A stretch of DNA of 60,000 nt, taken from Nematostella vectensis. Taxonomy: Eukaryota > Cnidaria > Anthozoa > Actiniaria > Edwardsiidae. The position numbers and the translations under genes were made by a program. Below, one piece after another: positions 1 through 13,000 of this stretch; position 1 is the stretch's first letter, and every line of letters starts with the position of its first letter. The notes beneath the pieces are model-generated. The model had not been told where the DNA came from and ran no database searches. It was given only the letters and a program-made list of their open reading frames with translations. The stretch lies in NCBI RefSeq assembly GCF_932526225.1, contig NC_064040.1:11324856-11384855 (forward strand), written 5' to 3'.

Positions 1-128
1 GTTGGGTCCCGGATTCGCTTGCAAAAGAACTTAGAAGAAGCGCTAAAAATAGATTTAAAATCTGAAAGAAAATACATGAGATCAGAAAAAAGCATTCTTG
101 GCATTTCACTGAAGCATATTAAAGGCGA

Positions 129-430
129 ATGTACTTGCACCAATTTGTCGGGCCGATTTACATGCACCGATATGTCGGGCCAATTTACATGCACCGATAT
201 GTCGGGACAATTTACATGCACCGATTTGTTCGGCCCATTTACATGCACCGATTTGTCGGGTTGATTTACATGAACCAACATGTCGGGCCAATTTATATGC
301 ACCGATATGCCGGGCCAATTTAATTGCACCGATTTGTTGGGCCGATTTATATGCACCGATTTTTTAGGCCGATTTACATGCACCGATCTGTCGGGCAGAT
401 TTACGTGCACCGTTTTGTCGCGCCGATTTT
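129..430. repeat. 27-bp tandem repeat
   Basis: About eleven head-to-tail copies of a 27-bp unit with the core TGCACCGATATGTCGGGC. Successive TGCACC motifs are spaced exactly 27 bp apart where measured. Because 27 is a multiple of three, the array opens reading frames on both strands; these are repeat artefacts. It lies beyond the last sodium-channel exon in the window, so it is probably inside the next intron of that gene. Positions 431-691 show nothing further. Confidence 0.9.
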
Positions 431-691
431 AGACCGATTGTCTGCTAGAGCATTTATTATCTCCAATATTTTGAATAACGTCGACTACGAATGAATTGAC
501 TCGAAGTCTATCGTACAATTCGGTGCGTGTAAATCAGTTGCCTTTCCTATGTGCTGGTTGACTTTAGAAAAAACTTTGAAAATAGGATTTGGAAAAATAA
601 ATTGTGGGACACAAATAAGCTGTGGAAATAAACTTCCCAGCACTCTGTTTTGCAACTAGTTCATTGCTATCTTGGTCGTGCTTTTACTTAC

Positions 692-1033
692 TATGAAATT
701 TCCCAGAATAAACGCCGGCACGAATAGAAGCATGGCGACGGGCCCTGTAGCAAGCATACAGTCCCACAGGGGCTCAATCCACTCTCCGCATAAAACGCGG
801 AAAATCATCATAAAGGAATGAGGAAAGTCTTTGAAATTCCACCGCGGGATGCTGCCGCCGAACTTGTCCGGAGTATAGGAGTTGCCGAGGAGTTGCATGC
901 CCATCACGGCAAAGATATAAACGATGATGGCCAGGATAACGGTCAGGTTACCGAGGGCCCCAAGACTTTTCCCGATGGTGGCTAGGAGGCTGTTCATGGT
1001 GCTCCAGGATTTGGCCAGTTTCAGAACGCGTAA
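692..1033 (-). CDS. Sodium channel exon 11 (domain II S4-S6 and pore)
   Basis: This 342-bp phase-0 exon starts after TTTGTATTTCAG and encodes the rest of S4 ([10 protein letters not shown]), S5 ([20 protein letters not shown]) and the pore helix and filter [17 protein letters not shown]748 is the second selectivity residue. It then covers most of S6 ([15 protein letters not shown]) and ends at a GTAAGT donor (691). The S6 asparagine of the family (GN) is present. The following exon was not found in the first 690 bases. Confidence 0.93.
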
Positions 1034-4000
1034 CTGAAATACAAAACCTGGAATGTTAAGCCTATGACACACTAGGAGATTTTGTGGGCTCCTATAAGGG
1101 AATTCAGCCAACAAAAAGTCATCAAAAATAAACATGTAAAGATAAACGAGGCAGAGGGAAATCAGACCTAAAAATCTCTTTACTTGCCAGTCTGAATAAG
1201 CGAAAATCTGATAATCAGACCTTATAATCTCCTTACTTACCAGTCTAAATGAACTAAAATCTGATGATCAGACCTTATAATCTCCTTACTTACCAGTATG
1301 AATAAGCGAAAATCTGATGATCAAACCTCATAATCTCCTTAATTACAAGTCTGAATGTGCGAAGGTGTGATGATCAAGCCTGAAAATCTCCCTACTTACC
1401 AGTCGGAAAGTGCGTAGCACGCTAATGCCCGTACCGCCAGCGTCGGGCACGAACTTGTTGACGATGAAGTCGACAATGCTAATAATTACAACGATCCCGT
1501 CAAATATGTTCCACGCCACCCTTATGTATCCCAGAAATCCAAGCGCGATTAGTTTCAGGATCATTTCCAACAGAAAGATGAAGGTGAATACCTGGTATTT
1601 AGAAGATGTTTTAGAAGAATATATGGCATAATTTAGCGGTGCTAAATACAGCTAAGCAATGAGATAATGCGTAACATCAATGGGCGTAGCCAGGCTGAAT
1701 TCTTGAGAAATCACATTGCCCCCCCCCCCCACCCCACCTTTATGTAGAAATCAGGGTCCAACATATCAATCAATGGTTGTCGTTTTTCTAAATGGTCTAA
1801 AAGAGCCAGGGGCGAGCGCGCGGGAGACCTGTGATATTCTAAAACGTTAGGGACTAGCCTCCATTTCCAATATGGCTGCCAGCAAAATCGTAGTAAACAC
1901 GAATTCCTGCAACTTTACCTGAAAATTCTCGATTTACAAAGCTCTAGAGCGATAAAAAAGAGATAAAAATGATTGAAGCGGACTCGCAAATATGGTATGT
2001 AGGGCCTAATAAGGAAATGACCGAGGAAGCTCGAAAAACGACAGTTTTTAAAACAAGATTGACTGATATGCAATATTTTGTTAAAGTTTGTGGGCCAACG
2101 AGGGATTCACCAGTAATCAATGAATTTGTTGGACTGCTTGCGCGAGGCTTAAAGAACCCAATATTTAACCACAACGTAAAAAAGACAGAAAAGCTACGAT
2201 GTTCGTGAAGAGATCTTCAAATGTCAATCAGTGACATTGGTGCTTTAAGGCAAGTGCACCAAAGGGCCTACACAAAATGATTTTCCTTTTTCCCTTTTAT
2301 CCAGCTCCCTCCTCCTTTGTCGTGACACAAGTCCCCTATACTAAAATATGCTTCGCTTATAATCAGGGTGGTGAAGAGGGGGGGCCCATCACGAATTACG
2401 AAGTTATTTTTAAGACTTTCACGAATCACGAATTTAAAAAAGAAGCTTTCACGAATCACGGTTTTAACTTTTGCTTTTCATACTTAAGATAAAACAATAG
2501 CGCTGTCAAGTATTGGTGGAGTAGTGTCACACAAACTAAGACACTTGATACATCGGATATTAAACTAGCACAGCAAGAGGTCAACAATCTAAACAAAGGT
2601 CATGTTTATTCGGAAATCTCTTACAGGTATTCGTGTTTTAATTATTGTCGGCGTCAACGGTCACGTTTCACGAATTTAGCCATGCGAAATCACGAGTCAC
2701 GAAAGTAAAAATACCCCAATCACGGATCACGATAGAGTACTCAATCACGAATCACGGGTTTATTTTTAGGCTTTTCACGAATCACGGGATTAATTTAGGG
2801 TCAATCACGAATCACGAAAATACTCTTCACCACCCTGTAAAATGTGAATAGGGGACTTGCACTAAGAGGTCACGTGACTGTTTAGGCTGCAAACTAGCGC
2901 GCGTTCAGGCTTTTAGCGGCAAAATAACAGCAACAAAAAGCCACTTATTTAGTGCTTACGAAAATAGCCATAATTCTTTTTTTTAGAAAAAAGTTTAGTT
3001 TCATTTAAATATTGTTTTCCATTTTTCATTGGTGTGACGGGCGCAGTCGTTTCTGATATTTTTGTTTGATTTTTTATTTGAATTTAACACCCAGAAAGTT
3101 AACATGATCTCTTAGCGCAAGCCCCCTTTTACGGTAGACTCACCTCGTTTGATATATTGACGACTGTTAGCAGAGGGTCCTCTAGACGGGGATGCTCTAT
3201 ACTCATAACGAGAGTGTTCAGTAATATACACACAATAATAAATATTTCCATCACTTTGCCATTTGTGAACTTTAGCAGTCTCCTGCGGAACCTTTTCCAT
3301 CGTCTTGCCATAATCGACGAGCGCTTTTTCTCCTCCTTCTTCACTGACAGATTTAAACTCGACTTGTGACTGCTGATTATTTGCGACGCGTTATTCAAGT
3401 TCGACTTTTGACTGCCGATTATATCTGATGTATGATTTAAGTTCGATCTTTGGCTGCCGTTCATATGTAGGGCATGCTCGGGCTTTAAGCTTGGTAACGT
3501 CACAGACGAGGGTTGTCGCGAACCGATCCAATTCTGATGCAATGTTAGATTCTGATTTTGAATGCCAGATTCCTGTCGGATCTGAAACACACTCAGTGCT
3601 TCCTCATCTGACTTGGTAACTTCACTGCACGTTACCACTGGAATGTCATACAAGCCTTTACTGTTGGGCTCATCGGGTATCACATCACCCTGTCCATACA
3701 CTATACTAAGTATACTCGCGCGGCGGACCGAGTAACTTGATGCTACTCGTTTCTGTTCTTTGCGCTCTTCTTCCGTCTCCTGGGGAACAAATGCAAAACC
3801 AGTCAAGTGTGTGTCCAAGGGGTGGGGTCCGGACCCCACCCTGATCATGCGACCAGATGAATTCGACTTCGTTTGACCCCTTCGTTAGTAGTTATGAAAA
3901 CGGCTAATTTTATTGAATATTTGGGATCTAGATGGATGGACATCTAGATGAAAGATGCCGTATCGAACCTAATTGATCCGTGGTCAGTAAATTACTACTC

Positions 4001-7000
4001 TGAAGTCCCCCCTGCGTTTTTCTCTAGACACGCCCCTATCAGTCAAGAAAATATGAAGTGATATAGTTTTAGATCTACTGCAAATTTGGATACACATTTT
4101 TGCATTATGATTATACAAAAATAGGGTCATCTGGGAATCGATACCTGGGTATACAAGGCTTATGATTCCGCCATGATAGCCGCTACTCCACTGGCGCCAC
4201 CTTCTACAATAGGTCAGAAAATAAAGGTGCTGATAAGAAATAAAATCAGATTTCTCACCATTTTGCTCGCTTTTACTTCGTTCTCGTAGGATGCAGCGAC
4301 GACTGCTAATACTAGGTTTACCAGGAAGAACGGGCCAAAAAATATGACAACGGCAAAGTATACCACGTACCAGGGCCCCATGGTGTAGATGACCTGCAAG
4401 AGAACATTAAAAATAATAAGATAAGATAACCAAGCATTGTTTGTTTTATAATAAGGGGATGTTGTGCTGAGTGCGCTGGAATTAGAAAAAGAACAAGGGA
4501 CATGCGAAGATCTGCGCGAAGAAAGATAAGGAAGAGGGAGAGAAAAGAAACCACCAAATAACCTTAACCATCCTACCACCACTATCACCCTAGTTGTACC
4601 AGTAGCTACCGTACTCACGTTGTTGTAGACGTTTTCCCAGAAGTCTAGAGTGATAAGCTGGAAGCCTGTGAGCAGCGCCCAGCCGAAATGATCAAAGCTT
4701 GTGTAGCCGAAGTTTGGGTTGCCGCCCGCATGTGGAAGGCATGTATAGTTTGTTGGGCATGTCCTGGACATACAAAGAAAGATATACTTTAAAAGTCATC
4801 GAGCAGAAACACCTTTAAAATGCCATAACGACAGGAGTGTCAAAAGAGATTATTTTATGTTAGCCACACATAATGTGATATAATCTCTAAATAATCATCT
4901 TAAAACAAAGTTTAATACTTTATTATCGAAAATTTCGCATTGGCTTCCCTAAATAAGCCAATAGAAATTGATGTTTTTTCACACTCGGTGTATGGACAGC
5001 ATGAAAAAATGGCGGCTGACAGAAACTTTCTAAGAGGGAACCTTGCGCTGACGAAGTACAATCCAAAAACCCCCATATATTTCTTTTAAGGAAAGTAAAA
5101 TGAGGTACGCTTAGGCCATGACAACTTTCGTGTCATTTCCTACCATTTTCTGGGCCAAATTTGCTTGTTTTCCATTTGCTTGTAAATGAAAGCGTGTAAA
5201 TAAGAGCAAAAGGAAGATAACATATGCGTTTAACGAAAAAGCTCACCTTGATCCTGTTGTGTTACCGCAAAGTATCGGCTCATTGTCCTCAAGGTACCAG
5301 ATTGCTGGGTAAGAAAGCAGAATACTTCAACAACTTCCAGTTAATACTTCTAAGGGGTGTAACTCAATTGTAGAGACAAAGAATTAGAAATGTATATCCA
5401 TCCATATATGAAGTATTCGGGTCCGTACCCACGGGGGGGGGGGGGGGTACGAATCATAAGCTAGATCACTCTGGTGTGTTTCAATAAAGGTTGTCAGTGC
5501 AAATGGTAAATGGAGATTGGCAAATGGCAGTTCTACGACCGAAAGTAACCATGCGTCTCGAAGAATATTGATAAATCAAAACAATTTTCCATTAAAGGTT
5601 ACCAATGCTTGGCTCTGACATTGCTGGACTTTATTTAACACCTTTAATTGTACAAATAAATAGTAGCCATTCGCCATTAGTCGCCATTTGCACTGACGAC
5701 CTTTTGTGAAATAGTTGTGTATATCCTGTAAGGGACCTACAGGTTTCCAAGAACCAGAAGTGCGCACCAATTCGGAGCTATTTTGTAGAGCGAGTACTTT
5801 AAAAATGGATATCCTCATTTGAAATACTTACAACTATTGCTAGCGTATGTCCTATAAGGCACAGACAGATTCTCAGGAACCGGAAGTGCGCACTTATTTC
5901 GTAGCTCTCCAATGAAGAGCTGCATGCCGATTAGCGCGAAGATGCAGATGAAGAAAAGAGTCAGCACCATGACATCCCACAGCATCTTCATGGATACGAG
6001 CAGCGTGTTCACCATCGCCTTTAGGCCCTTTACCGCAGATATCGTACGTAACGCGCGAAACACGCGGAACGTGCGAATACCCGATAGATTTGCTACATCG
6101 GGTGATATCGTCACGTATCTAAAACAGAAAAAGGCAAAAGCTTTAATATAATGCCAGGCGCGTGCCCAGGGGGGGGGGGGGGGGGGGGGGGGCAAGGGGT
6201 ACGGACCCAACCCTGCTCAATTTGTTTGGGAAGCAACAACAATAAGGGAAAGTGCTTTGTAATGAAAACTATATAATGACATCGCTACAAAGTACGATGA
6301 TAGAGAATTTATTGTAAATAGAAATATAATTGAAATCCAATTGTACATTTTGTTCTTCAATATGAATGTATTTGGAGCAACGCTTGTGAATCAAAGATGA
6401 AAAGGTGCCAAATAAAGTAATTGGATTTGAATTTGTGACGAGATGATTTCGACTCCGGTTGACCCTTTTGTCAGTAGTTAGGAAAACTGTTAATGTTATG
6501 TGTGTATTTGGATAGAAAAAGTTTCTAGATTTATCTAGTGCTCTATTACCAGCGCTAAAGATGCAGATTTGAATTTTGATCTGTGCTCAGTGGATCACTA
6601 CTCTGGATCTCTGCATTTTTCTCAAGACACGCCCCTGATGAACTAGCCAAATGGTGACACTCTGGAGGCAATCAGAGTGTATATCCTCCCTTGCTAGGGA
6701 CCGGTCATTATTTGGCGTCATTAACAGATTATTTCAAGGAAAAAAAAAATCGTGTTTAATTTGACTTACCCTAAAATGACTACGATAAAATCTAACCAGT
6801 TCCACTTGTCTCTAAGATAGGCGTATCTGTGAAGCGCGAAGCCCTTCGCAATTATTTTACAAAACATTTCTATGGTATAAATAGCGGCGAATACATATCT
6901 GCAAAAGACAAAAATAAGCTGGGTTAAAAACGTTTTAAGATGTGAAAAATTCATTAAAGAGAGACCAGCCCAACCGTGAGCAGTGAATATATGTATGGAC

Positions 7001-10000
7001 TTTTTGTTCTAACCAATCAGAAGCTAGATCTAGACGAAAAGCTTGAAAACGGATAGGCTATACTTAGGCATGTAACCCGTATTTTAAGTATGAGGGATCA
7101 TTAACCCATTTAATTGACCATTCTCTCCTATGACGTCCAAAAGAATTGTTTTTGTTGATAGGACTAAAGCCATTATGGATAAGGGTAAAATGGCTTATTG
7201 GTTTTTTGCTCGATTTTTTCTGCCATTGCTTGCTCGATTTTTTTACGGGCCTGAGCTTTGCTGGATTTTTGTTGTTGTTGTGAATCAGCCACCCCCTTAA
7301 ATATCAAATGGTCCGCCCCTGAGCCTATGAAATAAAATATGACATTGTCGATCATTGCCCACGGATAATTAGTTGCGACTGAGCCCCCAAGATAGCTGAG
7401 AGGGGTGCGCAGTCATGGGTATCATATGGAAAAGGCATAGTATTTGAAAATTACTTAATAAGAAATGACCCACTTTTTGGCTTCCAAGGGGCATGCACGC
7501 GCACCCCCCTGTGTACTAGGTTGGGTGCGACTTACTCTGGTTGTTCTGGTGGATTTGTCATGGCGAGGAAGACACAGTTGACCAGGATGGTGAGTAGAAC
7601 AAACATCTCAAAATACGTGAGGCTTGGTCAAGGGAAATAAACAACAAACATTAACGACACATTCCTAACATTATTTTGCATGGACCACGGATACCATTTT
7701 AAAGTGCTAGGGCCAACAATTTGGCCAAGACAAACAGGTATATCTGGAGCCCTAAAAAATCTGAAGCAAAAAAAATCGACCCAAGCCAAAAAGTGGCAGG
7801 GCTATAACACTACCAGCCCCTCCCTCTCCGCGGTCCCTGTTAAAAACAAAACATTGTTTCTGGCATCTGCCCTGGGAGAACGCGGAGAATTTGGTAAGAT
7901 TTAGGAGAGGTGATACTGAGGTCGCAGCCCCCCTGTAAGAGAACAAACATGCTGTAAAAAGAGATCCACAGGATATTCTGAGTGCAGTCATAGGTATCAT
8001 ACGGAAAACGGATAGTATTTGACGATCTTTTAAAAAGAAATGACTCCCTTTTTGGGCGGCCAAGGGGTGGTGTGCGCGCCCTCTACACACGCCCCTGTGT
8101 ACGTGCCTGTTATGTAATTGTAAAGGATATTGGTTTGTGATGAGCTTGAGGCTGAACTGCCTGATGGGATTCTCAGGTCCAAACAGGTACAGTGACTTGG
8201 ACCGGTTGAACCGGTATACCTGTGTCTTCCCAAACTTCCCTGCGATGACCAAGAACGACTGAAATAAAACTTACATGTTTTCAATACTGGAAACGCACTT
8301 AGAGCCCTGGGGCCGGTTCCTGAAAGGCCGATTAACTTTACCCTCGATCAGCGCCTAACCCCGGGTTAAAATTCGCTAATCGTAGGTTAGCTAACCGACG
8401 GATAACTCACCGTTCCCGAAAGCCAAGTAATCCCCCGAATTACTAACCCTGGATTAAGCGAGTGAAAAACTGGTTTGAGGAGTAAAATTCACACAGGGTA
8501 CCCAGTATATCGACAGAAAGCAACTTAAATTTACCTTTGGTGATTTTATTTTCGCAGAAAAGCCCCATAACACCTCTACATCACCTGTAATTACCTCCAT
8601 TTCATTGCCAAAAGAGTGTCATTTGCAGGATCCGAGTTGGTGCGTGACACTAGCAAGACAGATTCATTTCAAGTATAAATTTCATGTAACTTTCTGTCTG
8701 TCCCAGCACAATTTTCAAGTCAGCATCGCAAAGAAGGTCACATAATAAAGCGAAATGTTAGGATATTTGATCCCTACATTGTTTTGTGTAACGTCTTTTT
8801 TGTCGACAACTTTATTTTATGAGGCTTTAGTTCTACTACAAAGTTTAGGAGGCCTGTGTTACGCCAACTAAACAGTGGGTTAGCGAGTTAACCCACCTCG
8901 CGAGCAGGGTTAGATTTTACCTCCAAACTGACCCAGAGTTAGCGCTAACCAGCGTTTCGGGAACGGAACTAATCTGGGGGTAAAATTTTAATCGTGGGTT
9001 AGGGTTAATTTAACCCTGGATTAGCGCAAATCGGCTTTTCAGGAACCGGCCCCTGGGGAGAAGGACGTGAGAGAAATGGGGCAAGTGGAGAGGTCAAGGA
9101 GACCTGCATAACCATAGAGTAGTTTGAATCTTTGTAATAATACAGGATAGTTCAGTCAAATAACAGTTTCAAATATTCTGCTCTAGCTTCACAGATGCAC
9201 GCTAGGAATGAACTTTGTTTCAGTGGGATTTTTCATAATCTGATTAGAAATGATAAGTTGTATAACTGGGGATTTCTTGTCGGATTAATCGAAGAAATAA
9301 TGCAATTTCTTTTATAAGCTAAGGGTATTATATAAGCCAACGTTTTCACTACGGCTAAGTATGTTTCTGTAAAAAACAACACATTATCGGCCGCAAAAAT
9401 GAATAGAGATACAAAAACAAGCACTGGGAAGCTTTTAATCTTATAAGATATTACAGCTTGTAACCTTATAAGATATTACAGCTTGTAACCTTATAAGATA
9501 TTACAGCTTGTAACCTTATAAGATATCACAAGAATGCTCTAAAGAGATGTCGGACTTAAAGGACATATCCTGTTAAAGACGATCTCTTCACAGTTATAAC
9601 CTAATACCCTGTATAGTTCCAGAAAATTCTGTGGTTTTGACAGCTAACAATAACGTGTGAAAAATGTTCAATACTTAGATATAGCGTCAGCTTGTTTTTA
9701 TTTTTTTCCGGCAAAATGAGAAGATTATAAATTTTATGCATTGTATCGCATGGTTTGAATTATCCGTTTTGGCTGACGATTGGTAACACTCTGTAATGTT
9801 ATTTTTTTCGCTGCTTTAGGGATGAAGAAAGGTAGATAAACGGAAATAGAATCCTTGCAATTCACATCTATTAAACTTTTAATCGTGTAAATAATTCCCC
9901 CTAAGGCAAGGCGGTGTTCAAGTGATGCTTAATTTTATCACCTGTTTATTTTCCCTGTATATTTTTCTCGCATATAATGTAGAATTTCAATAGTGGTTGT

Positions 10001-13000
10001 TCTTGTTTTCTTTACTTCATTGTCTTTAAGGATCATTAATTTAACTAAAACTAAAGTTGTATAATAATTATCTAGCCAAAACCATGGATATATTGACGTA
10101 ATATTGGTCGAACAAAAGCGATTCTAATACCATGAAAATTCTAGTGTGTTTTTAGTTGATTTTTTAAGATTAGTTTTAAGGGTAACGTTAAGTCCAAATA
10201 AATCATTAATACAAGTTTTATTTGAAATGTAGTCTGAATATTACTGCCAAGATTTATTATACATCAGCTATTTTCTGAGAAATAAAATAGTAAAGAAAAC
10301 AAAATAAAAGGGTGTAAAGAACTGAAATCATTTGTAATAAAGGAAAATTAATGTTGTTTTAGCTCTTGAATGCTAATGCATCAAGAAGCAATCTTGAGAG
10401 CTTAAATTGGAAGGAAAACGGAAGTCTCACATTATCGAAAAGTTAAACGTGCGCTAGCTCTTAGACTTGAGAACATGCCGTTATAGCTACATAAACTCTC
10501 TTAGTTTGGTAATAAAGGGTCCTTAGAGCACGAATTTCTCTCATATTTTTAATAAGATAATAAAAATGAAAAATGTAAACTTCAAGTTTAAAGTTTGCTT
10601 AGTCCCAAAATTGTACTTGATTATATAAGAACTGCTGACGTCCTCAAACAAGAAAGGATGATCAAAGACTCCCTTTTCTTCTTAGCGGCAAAGTGTAATT
10701 GATTTTTCTTACCTGATCATTGTTGAGAGCATGCGTTACTTTCTCAGTAAATATGCACTTGGGGTTTCTTATCATGTCGAGTTTGTGATATAGTTAACAG
10801 GTTTGTTTAGACTTTCGCTTTTTCGGCGCCATTTTCTTTAGAATTGCGCCTGGTTTAGGCTTGTACGCAGATATCATATTTTGATGTCTTCATGTACATC
10901 TGTCCGTTGTTTTCTCCCATTCGTGCTGATTATGTCGTCTGAGTCATGGTAGCTTTCAATTATTAATCTCTTGTGTCAGAAAACAGTCTCTGTAACAATA
11001 TCAAAGCGCGTCTTCCCCACCTTTATAGAGAAAGTCTTATGCCAACCAGATTGTTTAGGCGCCTAGGGAAATCTCTTCATAATGTAGAGAATTAAAATTT
11101 AGACATTGACACTTGTGCTTAACGAGTGTTTATTGGTTGGTATAAATATTCGACACTTGTTGTCGCCATGACAACCATATAAGTCGGGTAATCACGTGGT
11201 GTTAATTATGTTGATTCTGACTCGAAAATTTGATTGAAATTGTTAATGGTTGTCTGGCTCACTTCTATCCTACATAATGTTTAAAACAACTTTACATCTT
11301 TTGCGAATAAATCTGAGTTCATTAAGCTACTTGCTTGATTAACAAACTTCAGCCAATTCCTTCGATCTACAACTGCTATACGTCGAGTCCAACCGAGTAC
11401 AAGCCCAACCGTTTTGACTTGTCTTTATTAGTTATATATTTTTGCCTTTTCTTGATTACCCATCCGCTGTAATTCCCCGACGACAATAGTAGAGATAGAG
11501 GAGAACTTTTGGGAGCGGCCGCAAAGACCGCTGGGTAACCGAGCATGCGTGCTAACCGCAGCGGATTTATCTCGCTATTTTCTTTGATCTGAGAGTTTTC
11601 AAGTTTTACCTTGTTTCTATGATTATATCTTAGGGCGTTATTGTTCTTATGACCAATCAGTGATAAAGAACTCGGTCTAGACGGATGTCATATTCATTTT
11701 GCTCTATCATGAAAGTCCAATTTCCTTTAAGTAGGCTCCCATGTCTTCTCTCATTAACTAAGGCCGCGGGCATACAATCGGGAGAGGCGGTGTCTTGTTG
11801 AGCTTTTCTATGAAATGAGATAATAAAAAATCTCGATACATTTTTATCATTAGGAGTTAATCAACGAAACTGCGTTAATCACTTTTTAAAAACCTGCAGA
11901 ACCCAGTATCAAACAAATTATTTTGTCGATATTTAACATAAATTATGTTCGCAACTGTTGACCCTTAGTTATAGCCAAAGTCAAGAACAGAAAAAACTAG
12001 ACCCTGCACGCAGGGTTGACTGGGATACCTGAGATCTGCAATTTGTTTAGGCCCTGTGTTGTGACATGTAGGAAAAAGATTCTACTGCCCACCGCCTTTG
12101 AATATAATATAAAATATATGTATCATTTTTTTTTTGTTTTCATTACAACTAATTGGGACAAGAAAGGAGAGAAGCATCATCTCTTTAGGTGGGGTTGGAC
12201 TTGAGGTGTGCTCCATGGAAATAGACGGGGCTAATTGTCCTATCTTTTGCAGTGTAAAAATCTTACAAATACTATCCCCGCAGCAGACTTAGCACCGAAA
12301 TAAAATTCAGGATAACATAGAATGGGTTTGAAAACTGTTATTTCATAAACATTTCTTTTTTGCTCACTGTCCACAATGTGCTATCACTTAGTGGGAAATA
12401 TATTTTAACAGCAGAAGTGAGCCGTATTGTATTATCAATATAATTTAGATGAAATTTATTATTTCATTTATTTAAAGTGAAGTAAACAACAGTATGAATT
12501 TAAACATACATATTTTGAATTCAAATGAGAGGGCTATAGAATATCCAGACTTGAAAATACCGCACTAAACAAAGACAACACAATTCTCTAGATTTAATTG
12601 AAAATGTTCCATAAAAATACCTTTATCCCCCATTGAATGTCATTTTAGAAGGAAAACAAAAATTATCTTAAAGGATGCACCAATATACCAAAGATATGCA
12701 CCAAATTACCAAAATAATCTTATACTACACATGACCTCTAAAAAGATGAAAAAAAAAACAAGAAACAAACAAAGAAGCAGGCTTAAACCTTTCTACTTAA
12801 TGTACTTATATTAGGTTGATAAAAGATTATCAGCCCAAAGGGGCCAGGGGCCACACCTTAGCTCACCCAGAGTCACGTGCATGTCACGTGTAAATCTCGT
12901 GCACTCTCACTTTCTTATCCTCATTGTACTAGTCTAGAGGGGTGTCATAATAGCCCAACCAGGCAGGTAGCAGGTCATTACGAAACACACCCCAGCTCGG

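Noticed and set aside
4135-4203. Functional tRNA gene
   Set aside because: The B box has an insertion and no cloverleaf can be completed; a SINE remnant is more likely.
4214-4771. Single 185-codon sodium-channel exon
   Set aside because: The middle (4394-4618) is an intron with clear GTGAGT and TTGCAG sites; splicing restores the Nav sequence.
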